Assembly (NCBI GenBank): GCA_934130975.1
Contig: CAKOYU010000006.1
Coordinates: forward strand, 19,461 to 83,460
Length of the DNA: 64,000 bases
Reading direction: 5' to 3'
DNA from: an uncultured Clostridia bacterium
GTDB taxonomy: Bacteria; Bacillota; Clostridia; TANB77; CAG-508
Shown: positions 52,606 through 60,576 of the stretch, one piece after another
How the letters are laid out: each line of letters begins with the position of its first letter
How positions within the stretch are numbered: position 1 is the first letter of the stretch
Program-made: the position numbers and the translations under genes
Notes under the pieces: model-generated
Told to the model about the DNA's origin: nothing
Seen by the model: the letters and a program-made list of their open reading frames with translations, nothing else
The model's database searches: none

Positions 52606-53745
52606 ATGAACGAAATAAAAAAGAATTTATCAAAATGGATGTATTATTTTTTATTAGCTGTAGCAATAATATCTGTATATAAATTTTTAGACAATGTTAC
52701 AGCAATAGGTCAAGCGATAAAAGGATTTTTTGATGTGATAGCACCATTTTTAACAGGAACATTATTAGCATATTTGTTATATATACCAGCTTCAAGGATT
52801 GAAAAAAGATTTCAAAAGTCAAAAAAGAAAATAATAAAAAAGAAAGCAAGAGGAATAAGCGTTTTTATAACATATATTTTAGCAATTGCGTTAATAATAT
52901 TATTGGTTAATGTAATATTACCGGTTGTAATTGATAGTGTGATGGAATTAGTAAATAATTTTCAAAATTATTGGAATGTAGCAATGGAAAAACTTGGAGC
53001 ATTACCAGATGATTCAATATTAAAAAGTAAGCAAGTTGAAGATATTGTAAAAAGTATAGGAGACTCAATACAAAATATAGATTTTAAACAATATGTAAGT
53101 ACTGATAAAATAACTGGATATATTAAAAGTGTTATAGGTGTTGCAAATGGAATATTTGATATATTTGTATCATTTGTAGTATCAGTATATATACTTTTAC
53201 AAAGAGGTTCAATAATGAATTTTTTCAGAAAGTTAACTATGGCAATATTTGATGAAAAAACATGTGATAAAATTGGAAAATATGTTGATAGTACAAATAG
53301 AATCTTTTTTAAATTTATAAGTGGACAAATAATTGATGGAATTATAGTTGGAATTTTAGTAACTATTGGAATGAGTGTAATAGGAGTAAAATATGCAGTA
53401 TTACTTGGCTTTATGATTGGATTATTCAATATAATACCTTACTTTGGAGCGATAGTAGCTGTTGCAATAAGTGTATTAATTACACTTATAACAGGAGGAG
53501 TATCTCAAACATTAATAATGGCGATAGTTGTTGTAATATTACAACAAATCGACTCAAATATTATAAATCCAAAAATAATAGGAAACTCGCTAGAAATAAG
53601 TCCATTGCTTGTAATATTTTCAGTAACTGTTGGAGGCGCATATTGGGGAGTTTTAGGAATGTTCTTAGCAGTGCCAGTAGCTGCAGTATTAAAGATAATT
53701 ATAGATGATTGGATTGAATTTAAGAACTCTAAGAAATATGCATGA
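52606..53745 (+). CDS. AI-2E (PerM/TqsA) family transporter
   Basis: The 379-residue protein has about eight membrane helices. Characteristic segments are LTGTLLAYLLYIPASRIEKR, IIDGIIVGILVTIGMSVIGV, GLFNIIPYFGAIVAVAISVL and PLLVIFSVTVGGAYWGVLGM, all typical of the AI-2E exporter-like family. Members export autoinducer-2 or act as Na+(Li+)/H+ antiporters; the substrate here is unknown. AAAGGTGATAGA precedes ATG at 52606. Confidence 0.92.
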   Translation: MNEIKKNLSKWMYYFLLAVAIISVYKFLDNVTAIGQAIKGFFDVIAPFLTGTLLAYLLYIPASRIEKRFQKSKKKIIKKKARGISVFITYILAIALIILLVNVILPVVIDSVMELVNNFQNYWNVAMEKLGALPDDSILKSKQVEDIVKSIGDSIQNIDFKQYVSTDKITGYIKSVIGVANGIFDIFVSFVVSVYILLQRGSIMNFFRKLTMAIFDEKTCDKIGKYVDSTNRIFFKFISGQIIDGIIVGILVTIGMSVIGVKYAVLLGFMIGLFNIIPYFGAIVAVAISVLITLITGGVSQTLIMAIVVVILQQIDSNIINPKIIGNSLEISPLLVIFSVTVGGAYWGVLGMFLAVPVAAVLKIIIDDWIEFKNSKKYA

Positions 53746-53780
53746 AAAGTATTGAAAAAGAAGTAAAAAAATGTTAATAT

Positions 53781-53819
53781 AATCTCGTACTTAGTAAGTT
53801 TAAGTGCGAGATTTTTTTA
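53781..53819 (+). terminator. Terminator after the AI-2E transporter gene
   Basis: ATCTCG-ACTTA/TAAGT-CGAGAT stem with small bulges and seven T residues. Confidence 0.9.
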
Positions 53820-53992
53820 ATCTATGCAACTTCGATTGCATTAAATTGGATTATGTCATATTGTCACTAGATTACAATCAAAGGAAAAATAAGCACAAAT
53901 CAAGTTGTAAGTTTTTACTGTGCTAGGAGAGAGAGGTGAATAGTATAAAATCTGTTATAAGTGGAAAGTATAACAAGAAAGAGGTTAAAAAC

Positions 53993-54262
53993 ATGGATAA
54001 TAATATGATTGTAAAAATAAAAAAATGTTTAGATGAATTAGAAAAAAAGACAGTAAGAGTTAGCCAAAATGGATTTATAATAAATCAATTTTTTATGGAA
54101 AAAATGATATATAAAATACAAAGTGACATTCTGAATTTAAGAGATATGACTAAAGAAGTATATTTATCATTAAATTTAAATCAAGTATATCAAATAGATA
54201 TTGGAAAAAATAATATAGTTTTATTCTTAGATAATGATACAGAAATACAATTAAGTTTATAA
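53993..54262 (+). CDS. Small hypothetical protein
   Basis: I recognise no family. From ATG at 53993 it is 89 residues, mixed alpha/beta in look: KKCLDELEKKTVRVSQNGFI, INQFFMEKMIYKIQSDILNL, then short beta-like stretches (NIVLFLDNDTEIQLSL). No signal peptide or membrane helix. The frame also opens at GTG 53936, with AGGAGA nearby, which would add 19 residues; the choice is uncertain. It converges on the ribbon-helix-helix gene at a shared terminator. Confidence 0.55.
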   Translation: MDNNMIVKIKKCLDELEKKTVRVSQNGFIINQFFMEKMIYKIQSDILNLRDMTKEVYLSLNLNQVYQIDIGKNNIVLFLDNDTEIQLSL

Positions 54263-54265
54263 CGC

Positions 54266-54306
54266 AAAAATAAGATTTTCTTTTTTCGAGAAAATCTTAT
54301 TTTTAT
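54266..54306. terminator. Bidirectional terminator
   Basis: A perfect 16-bp A/T-rich stem (54266-54281 with 54289-54304) lying exactly between converging genes. Confidence 0.9.
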
Positions 54307-54507
54307 TTAGTTAATTGTATTATTCAATATTGCTTTGTCATTATCATCAAGATTTTCTAAACTAAATTCAAGCAAAGAAATAATAGTTTTGTTAAAGGAA
54401 AGATTTTTTAAATTTGCTAAAGTTTGTACTTTTTCTACAATGTTTTCTGGCAAGCGCAATGTTTTACTTATTCCACTATGATTTTCTGGTATTCTTAATT
54501 TGTTCAT
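54307..54507 (-). CDS. Ribbon-helix-helix (Arc/CopG-like) DNA-binding protein
   Basis: The 66-residue protein has a beta strand (SKTLRLPENIVEKV) followed by two helices, the CopG/Arc fold. LPENIVEKVQTLANLKNLSF is typical for helix A and its turn. Such proteins bind operators as dimers and are often antitoxins, but no toxin gene adjoins on the same strand. It may be a stand-alone regulator. AAGGAGGAATAAA precedes ATG at 54507. Confidence 0.75.
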   Translation of the reverse strand: MNKLRIPENHSGISKTLRLPENIVEKVQTLANLKNLSFNKTIISLLEFSLENLDDNDKAILNNTIN

Positions 54508-54553
54508 TTTATTCCTCCTTATGCAACCATTTTATAATATAAAACAAAATAAA

Positions 54554-54577
54554 TATGCACCCAATTGTAGGTGCATA
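54554..54577 (-). terminator. Terminator between the small-drug-export and RHH genes
   Basis: TGCACC/GGTGCA stem (54556-54561, 54570-54575) with an 8-nt loop; T-rich on the minus-strand exit. Confidence 0.75.
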
Positions 54578-54591
54578 AATTTAATATTAAG

Positions 54592-55161
54592 TTAATTCTT
54601 TTTTGATTTCTTTTTCTTTAAGAATATTGAAAGTGCAACTATTACTAAAATTACTGCAATTATTGCAATAACTCCGGCCCAGCCTAATGTTGCTACTATT
54701 TTACTACCTAAAGACATTATAATACCAGCTAGTATAACTCCAAGAGCAACTGCAGAGATACTAGTTTTAAAATCAAGATTTAAAAAGCTAGCTGCTAATG
54801 TTCCTGTCCAAGCTCCTGTTCCTGGTAGTGGTATGCCTACGAAAAATAATAGTGCAAAAAATATACCACTATTACCGGCTGATTCTTTTAATTTAGCTCC
54901 ACCTTTTTCACCTTTTTCTAAACACCATGTGAAAAATTTTTTCGTTAGTTTTTTGTCTTTGCCCCATTCAAGAACTTTTCTTGCAAATAGATATATAAAT
55001 GGAACTGGGAGCATATTTCCTATAATTGCTATAGGATAATATAATGCTATATTTAATCCAAGACTTTCTGCTATTGGTATAGCTCCTCTTAATTCTACTA
55101 TTGGAACCATAGAGATAACGAAAACTATGATGTATTTTACGATTAATGGTAAACTTGCCAT
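54592..55161 (-). CDS. Small multidrug-export-family membrane protein (COG2426/DUF-type)
   Basis: The 189-residue protein has four to five helices with the family marks VPIVELRGAIPIAESLGL near the N-terminus and FVGIPLPGTGAWTGTLAA in the middle. It matches the Sm_multidrug_ex (COG2426) family, whose drug-export role is only tentative. The tail is poly-basic (FLKKKKSKKN). AAAGGAGGGCAAAA precedes ATG at 55161. Confidence 0.85.
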   Translation of the reverse strand: MASLPLIVKYIIVFVISMVPIVELRGAIPIAESLGLNIALYYPIAIIGNMLPVPFIYLFARKVLEWGKDKKLTKKFFTWCLEKGEKGGAKLKESAGNSGIFFALLFFVGIPLPGTGAWTGTLAASFLNLDFKTSISAVALGVILAGIIMSLGSKIVATLGWAGVIAIIAVILVIVALSIFLKKKKSKKN

Positions 55162-55335
55162 TTTTGCCCTCCTTTAATAAAACTTATTCTATTTTACTAT
55201 AACATATAAAAATGTCAAGAATATATTACAAGAATATTGCACGAATATTAAATTTGTATTACAAAAGCTAATACTATAGCTAAAAAAATATTGGTTTGGT
55301 ATAATAAAAGAAATGATGATATGAGGTATATAAAT

Positions 55336-55615
55336 ATGATAGTGGAAGATGGAGTACTGGTAAAAGTTGAAGAAGATGATGTAGAATGGGGAAAACTTAA
55401 TATACCAGAAAACGTTAAAATTATAGATTTGATTAATATAAAACTTCCGGACGGAGGCATTCAAATGTTAGACTTAGAGATAATTCCTAATATGCCTGAA
55501 TTAATACAAGAGAATAGAAAAATAGAGGAGTTTTTGAGAAAAACTCAAGAGGTTATTAAAATGCATGGAAAAGAAAAAAAATTGGACTAGATGAATTAAG
55601 AAAACAAATAAGAAA
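55336..55615 (+). pseudogene. Internally deleted remnant of the leucine-rich-repeat paralogue
   Basis: The N-terminal 35 residues (EDGVLVKVEEDDVEWGKLNI) resemble the start of the 1189-residue protein at 56671, and the following part from GIQMLDLEIIPNMPELIQEN onward matches that protein's last 60 residues almost base for base (compare 60056-60215). More than 1,000 residues between them are missing. Near the end, an A-run (around 55575) has lost one base relative to the intact copy, giving an early stop at 55590 while the homologous DNA continues to about 55612. This is a duplicated, then deleted and frameshifted gene. A short translated product cannot be excluded. Confidence 0.75.
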
Positions 55616-55629
55616 GGAGAATGGGCATA

Positions 55630-56637
55630 GTGATGACAGATAATGTATCAAAATTAAGAAATGCTACCAATAATTACAGATTAAATAATAATTACCAAAT
55701 TACAGAAAATCTTCTAAAATACATACAAGAAAGAATAATAGCAAATAAAAATGAAATAGAAGAATTGATAAAATTAAAAGAAGAAAAATATAAATATGAA
55801 GATATAAAAAATGCAATAGATGAAGAAATAGATAAAGAAACAAAATATAAAGATTATAGGAGAATGTATATAAATAAAGAAAAATTTATATCAACAAGTT
55901 TGCTTATGCCTATTGGAGTAATTGCAGTAGAAACATTTGATACAATAGAGGTGATAAAATATTTTATAAGAGCTATAAAATCAAGAAACAGCATAGTAAT
56001 TTCAGATGTTGAATATGATGAGCATAGTGTAAAATTTTTGATTTTAGAAATTTTCAAAGAAGCATTAAAGAAATTTGGAATAGATCAGAATTTAATAATG
56101 ATTTTACCATATGAAGAATGCTTTTATAAATATTTCGATAAAGTAATTTATACATATGATGAGACAGGAAAAACATTAATAGAGAATAGATATGAGAATA
56201 AAGAGGAAAGCGAACTAAAATATATTTATATAGAAGACAAGGGATTAGCGGAAATTGCTAAAAGAGATAATAATGGAGAAATAGTATATGGAAATATAGA
56301 AGAAGTAATTGAAAAAATAAATACAACATATAGTCAAGGTGCAACAATATATACAAGTAATTCACAAATTGCATATAAATTTATTAATTTAGTACATAGT
56401 AAAAATGTAATTGTAAATGCAAGTTTGCAAAATGTAGAAGATATTATAAAAGCGTCAAATGAGATGTATGAATATAAAAACATAATACTGCCGATTCCAA
56501 GAGAATTAAGTGAAGAAATTAAAAAGGAAGTTGAGCAACAAACAATAGAGGAAGTAAGTGAGTTGTCACTTGCTAAGATCAATGAAGGTGTTTTGGAAAA
56601 AATAAAGAGATTTTTTAGAAAAATTTTTAAAAAGTAA
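55630..56637 (+). CDS. Degenerate glutamate-5-semialdehyde dehydrogenase (ProA)-like protein
   Basis: About 335 residues with a ProA/aldehyde-dehydrogenase outline: an N-terminal helical part (LRNATNNYRLNNNYQITENL), MPIGVIAVETFDTIEVIKYF (cofactor-fold strand), AIKSRNSIVISDVEYDEHSV, FGIDQNLIMILPYE, and later SQGATIYTSNSQIAYKFINL leading to NVIVNAS, which aligns to the ProA segment ending in VNAS. The stretch expected between, with the NAxE catalytic Cys loop, is absent or replaced, so the protein is probably not an active dehydrogenase. ProA is about 415 residues; this one is shorter. GGAG at 55616 best fits GTG at 55630; ATG at 55633 is next. It sits between LRR paralogues. Confidence 0.65.
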   Translation: MMTDNVSKLRNATNNYRLNNNYQITENLLKYIQERIIANKNEIEELIKLKEEKYKYEDIKNAIDEEIDKETKYKDYRRMYINKEKFISTSLLMPIGVIAVETFDTIEVIKYFIRAIKSRNSIVISDVEYDEHSVKFLILEIFKEALKKFGIDQNLIMILPYEECFYKYFDKVIYTYDETGKTLIENRYENKEESELKYIYIEDKGLAEIAKRDNNGEIVYGNIEEVIEKINTTYSQGATIYTSNSQIAYKFINLVHSKNVIVNASLQNVEDIIKASNEMYEYKNIILPIPRELSEEIKKEVEQQTIEEVSELSLAKINEGVLEKIKRFFRKIFKK

Positions 56638-56670
56638 TTATAAATAATTATTAAATCGAGAGGGATAAAA

Positions 56671-59600
56671 ATGAGAATTGAGGCTGGAGTATTAATAAAA
56701 GTTGATGAAAATGATATAGTAAATGGAACAGTTGAGATACCAGAAGGAGTAACAAAAATAGGTGATGGTGCGTTTGAGGACTGTAGTAGTTTAACTAATA
56801 TAGAAATTCCAAAAGGATTAACAGAGATTGGTGATAATGTATTTAAATATTGCAGAAGTTTAACTAATATAGAAATTCCAAAAGGATTAACAGAGATTGG
56901 TGATAATGTATTTAAATATTGCAGAAGTTTAACTAATGTTGAAATTCCAGATGGAGTAACCCGAATAGGTAATGAGGCATTTTTTGGATGTAATAGTTTA
57001 ATAAATGTAAAAATACCAGAAGGAGTAACAAAAATAGGTTATTTAGCATTTGCGGAATGTGGAAGTTTAACTAATATTAAAATACCAGAGGGATTGAAAG
57101 AAATAGATGTTTGTGCATTTGAAAACTGTGCAAGTTTAACTAATATAGAACTTCCGGAAACAATAGTAAAAATAGGTGATATGACGTTTTGTGGATGCAA
57201 TAATTTGAAAAATATTAAAATTTCTGACAATATACCTATTGAGATACGAGAAATTGTATATAATGCTCTAGCTCCTAATTTTCAAGATCCACGATATACA
57301 CAATTTCTTTTATCAGATCAATATCAATTAGCACAAAAAATATTGTTCCGTGATGAATATGAAAATATACAAAGAATAAAAAGTAAAGCAAATTTTAAAA
57401 TAAGTAGTCAAGATTATGATGAATGTCAAATGGATATGTTTTATAAAAAAATGATAGATACAATAGGGATAGAAGAAATAGAAAAAATAGTAGAATTACC
57501 TAGTTTAACAGAAGAAGAGATAAAAAAATATACATTAGAAAAAGATGAAGCATTTCAAGAACTATATGATACTAAATTTAAAATAAATGGAGATTTAGGA
57601 ATAACTCTAAAAGTATTGAAACAGTTACAACAAATAAAAAGCGCTAATGATAAAGAAGAAAAAAATAGTATAGAAAAAAGACTGTTTAAAGGAATAAACG
57701 AAAATTTAGAAGAAGGATATAATGGAACATTAACAGAATTAGTATTTAATATACTAAAACAACAAGATATAGAAGTTTTTGCATCAATGTTAGACAAGAT
57801 ACAAGAAGTAGAAAAGAGTGCAAATAAAAAAATAATAAGAGAAAGTTTATCTAAAGTTGAACCACAAATAGAAGGAACATTAAGTAGTCAAATAGTACCA
57901 ATGCAGATAATCCCCATAAAAGCAATGATAAATGATGCAATAGAAAATATATTTAGAGAAAATGGAAAAATCGAATTAGATATATTACAAGAAAGACTAG
58001 AAGAAAAACTACAAAATGCAGGATCACCATATGTAAGACAAAATGAACAAAAAATTGTTGATAGTGTACTAAGATTGGCCCAAAATAAAGAATTTCTTGA
58101 AACAATAAATCATTCTTGTTTAGAATCATTAAAAGATACAAAAGAACAATTGGGAGGAACTTGGAAATACAAATTAAATCAAATATTAAAACAAATAGGA
58201 TATACATTTGATGATTTGCCAGAAAATTTCTCAAAAGATGAAATCGAACAATTAAATAAAATATTAGAAAAAAGGGCAGAAAAGAAGACAAATGTACAAA
58301 CGAGCTCAATATCAGTGCCTAAGGAAGGAATAGAAAGAGAAAAAGCATATGAGCTATTAGCATGCAAGAATTTGCCGGAAATAGTAACATATCAGCAAAT
58401 TCATGATATGTTTGGACCTGTTCATGAACCATATTCAGAAGACTTTAAGACGTTTTTCAAAAAACATAGAAAAGAATTTTTAGAAAATCCTAAATATTAT
58501 GAGAGATTTGGTCAAATACATAATAATTTTGAACAAATAATAAATTCACCAGAATTAAAAAATATATATCAAAAAGGAGAATTAACATTAGATGGAATAA
58601 TAGGATATATGTCAAGTAGACAATATGGAAATCAAAGACCAGGTGATGAAGAATTAGCTAAATTATCAAAAAGTGTAGGACAGATAGTAACAGAAGACGA
58701 ATTTGCACATGTTCAAAAAGTATTTGATGTAACTAAAAAAAGAGAAAGAACTACAATTCCACCAATATCAGTTAATACAACAAAATATAGAGGAAGAATG
58801 CTAGAACCAGATGATGTTTTAAATTTATTTGCAGGAAATATAACAACATGTTGCCAGAGATTTGGAGATGTTGGAGAAGGGGCAATGTTATTAGGCTCTG
58901 TAGAAGAAAATGGAGGAATATTTGTAGTAGAGGAGCTTGATGAAGACGGACAAACTAAGAATATAGTAGGTCAATCATTAACAATAAGACAAAAGGGAAA
59001 CGATGGAGCATATGATAGACTGACATTTGATAATATTGAAATTAATAATGATACACTTGATACGTTGTCAGATGAAGAACAGACACAGATATTAGAAATT
59101 TATAAACAAGCAGGAAAACAGGCAATAGAAAAAGATAAAAAATTCTTAGGTAAATTATTAAAAAATAAAAAAATAACACAAGAACAATATGATAGACTGG
59201 TTTTAAAAGAAGTAACAGCGGGAACGGGATATAATGATTTAAAAGGCCTTGGTGAATTGCCACAAGCACAAATAGTAGTGCCAGATGAAGCGTATTATAC
59301 TTATAATGGTATGAATGGGCAAAGAGGAGAAGCGTGGATAGATTCAGCAGGAGGATATGCACCAAATGGTTCGAATGGTACACCAGTAGTTCTAGCTAAT
59401 ATGGATGAAAAAGACTTAAAACAAATACAAGAGAGAAAAGACAACTCTAAAATAGAAGCAAAGGCTACTGAGATACCATTATGGTATGGAAAAGTAGGAA
59501 AGGTACAAAATTTAACTGGCAATGAAATTACAGAAGAAAAAGTTGAATTGCTTAAACAGATAGAAAACATTGTCTACAGAGAAGAACAACAACTAATGAA

Positions 59601-60240
59601 TTATAAAGATGTACAACATGTTGAAGACATTGAATACGAATATGGAATAGACAATGCAAATGTAAAAATAGGAAGTAATAATGATTGGTATTTAATATAT
59701 GGAGAAGATGATAATTCTATAGTAATATCAGATTTAGCAGTAATAGGTGGAGTTAATTCTCGAAAGCAAAATCTAAATAATGAAAATATAAAGAGCAACC
59801 CTAAATTAGCGGTTGCCGAATCAGCAAATGAAATGTATAATTTGTTAATACATTCAGGGAAAGAAGATAAAAAAATAATATGTAATGTTACAGCAGATAC
59901 ATCGCTAGTAAATATAATAAGAATGGCACAAAAAGGATGTATAAGTTTAAAAACGATGAATGGAGAAGAAATAGAATATAAAGATGGAAAAGGATTAGCA
60001 TATTCAGATTATGGAAAAGAAGTAGAAACAAGAAGTTGGGATGAGGATGGAGATATTCAAATGTTAGACTTAGAGATAATTCCTAATATGCCTGAGTTAA
60101 CACAAGAAAAGAAAAAAATAGAGGAGTTTTTAAGAAAGACTCAAGAGGCTATTAAAATGCAAGGAAGAGAAAAAGAAATTGGACTAGATGAATTAAGAAA
60201 ACAAATAAGAACAGAAAATAATGAAAATTATGATAGATAA
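56671..60240 (+). CDS. Large leucine-rich-repeat (BspA-like) protein with unknown C-terminal modules
   Basis: The 1189-residue protein starts with about seven BspA-type leucine-rich repeats (unit of 23 residues, pattern SLTNIEIPxGxTxIGDxAF, about 20-185). There is no signal peptide, unlike secreted BspA proteins, so it is probably cytoplasmic. A long helical region (about 200-640) follows. Near residues 709-800 a Cys-containing motif, NITTCCQRFGDVGEGAMLLG, leads to IFVVEELDEDGQTK and LTFDNIEI, a pattern I have seen in other large clostridial proteins but cannot name. The last 60 residues (IQMLDLEIIPNMPELTQEKK) are shared with the remnant at 55336. GAGAGGGATAAAA precedes ATG at 56671. Function unknown. 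Confidence 0.75.
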   Translation: MRIEAGVLIKVDENDIVNGTVEIPEGVTKIGDGAFEDCSSLTNIEIPKGLTEIGDNVFKYCRSLTNIEIPKGLTEIGDNVFKYCRSLTNVEIPDGVTRIGNEAFFGCNSLINVKIPEGVTKIGYLAFAECGSLTNIKIPEGLKEIDVCAFENCASLTNIELPETIVKIGDMTFCGCNNLKNIKISDNIPIEIREIVYNALAPNFQDPRYTQFLLSDQYQLAQKILFRDEYENIQRIKSKANFKISSQDYDECQMDMFYKKMIDTIGIEEIEKIVELPSLTEEEIKKYTLEKDEAFQELYDTKFKINGDLGITLKVLKQLQQIKSANDKEEKNSIEKRLFKGINENLEEGYNGTLTELVFNILKQQDIEVFASMLDKIQEVEKSANKKIIRESLSKVEPQIEGTLSSQIVPMQIIPIKAMINDAIENIFRENGKIELDILQERLEEKLQNAGSPYVRQNEQKIVDSVLRLAQNKEFLETINHSCLESLKDTKEQLGGTWKYKLNQILKQIGYTFDDLPENFSKDEIEQLNKILEKRAEKKTNVQTSSISVPKEGIEREKAYELLACKNLPEIVTYQQIHDMFGPVHEPYSEDFKTFFKKHRKEFLENPKYYERFGQIHNNFEQIINSPELKNIYQKGELTLDGIIGYMSSRQYGNQRPGDEELAKLSKSVGQIVTEDEFAHVQKVFDVTKKRERTTIPPISVNTTKYRGRMLEPDDVLNLFAGNITTCCQRFGDVGEGAMLLGSVEENGGIFVVEELDEDGQTKNIVGQSLTIRQKGNDGAYDRLTFDNIEINNDTLDTLSDEEQTQILEIYKQAGKQAIEKDKKFLGKLLKNKKITQEQYDRLVLKEVTAGTGYNDLKGLGELPQAQIVVPDEAYYTYNGMNGQRGEAWIDSAGGYAPNGSNGTPVVLANMDEKDLKQIQERKDNSKIEAKATEIPLWYGKVGKVQNLTGNEITEEKVELLKQIENIVYREEQQLMNYKDVQHVEDIEYEYGIDNANVKIGSNNDWYLIYGEDDNSIVISDLAVIGGVNSRKQNLNNENIKSNPKLAVAESANEMYNLLIHSGKEDKKIICNVTADTSLVNIIRMAQKGCISLKTMNGEEIEYKDGKGLAYSDYGKEVETRSWDEDGDIQMLDLEIIPNMPELTQEKKKIEEFLRKTQEAIKMQGREKEIGLDELRKQIRTENNENYDR
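56788..56925 (+). repeat. Exact 69-bp tandem duplication in the LRR region
   Basis: 56788-56856 and 56857-56925 are identical; each encodes one 23-residue leucine-rich repeat. Other repeats in the gene have diverged, so this one is a recent duplication. Confidence 0.92.
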
Positions 60241-60249
60241 AAATAAAAA

Positions 60250-60290
60250 ATGTCTCGATTGATATTTCAACAATCGGGATATTTTTTTTG
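60250..60290 (+). terminator. Terminator after the LRR gene
   Basis: TCTCGATTG/CAATCGGGA stem (one mismatch or wobble) followed by eight T residues. Confidence 0.88.
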
Positions 60291-60309
60291 AGAAAATGAG
60301 CTTAAAACA

Positions 60310-60339
60310 TTGACAAATACAACATCTTTATGTTATCAT
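60310..60339 (+). promoter_or_regulatory. Promoter of rpoB
   Basis: TTGACA (60310-60315), 18-nt spacer, TATCAT (60334-60339). Confidence 0.7.
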
Positions 60340-60344
60340 TAAAC

Positions 60345-60576
60345 ATGTATGACTTTATAAAAATGGATTTTTGTGCCATTTGAAAAAATATAAAGAAAAA
60401 ATTAATTCACAATAGTTAAAAATTAGAAAAATAAGAATTATAGATATGGAAATAAAGAAAAGAAATTGTGGAAGCAGACAATTATCTAATCTTTACGGAA
60501 ATATGTATTAAGAAGAGATTTTTCTAAATAAAATAAAACTTTAAATCTGCTTAATATTTTTTAAGGAGTGATTTAT
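60345..60576 (+). promoter_or_regulatory. Long rpoB leader
   Basis: About 230 nt of untranslated leader precede rpoB. CACAAT (near 60408) can pair with ATTGTG (near 60465), and AAGCAGA (60472-60478) with TCTGCTT (60546-60552) just before the ribosome binding site. I see no open frame of note and no known riboswitch in it. Confidence 0.45.

Noticed and set aside
52968..53429. A 153-codon minus-strand frame inside the AI-2E transporter gene
   Set aside because: It is opposite a clear membrane-protein gene; hydrophobic antisense composition is expected there.
54307..54507. A toxin-antitoxin module at the RHH gene
   Set aside because: No toxin-sized gene lies on the same strand next to it; the neighbours are separated by terminators.
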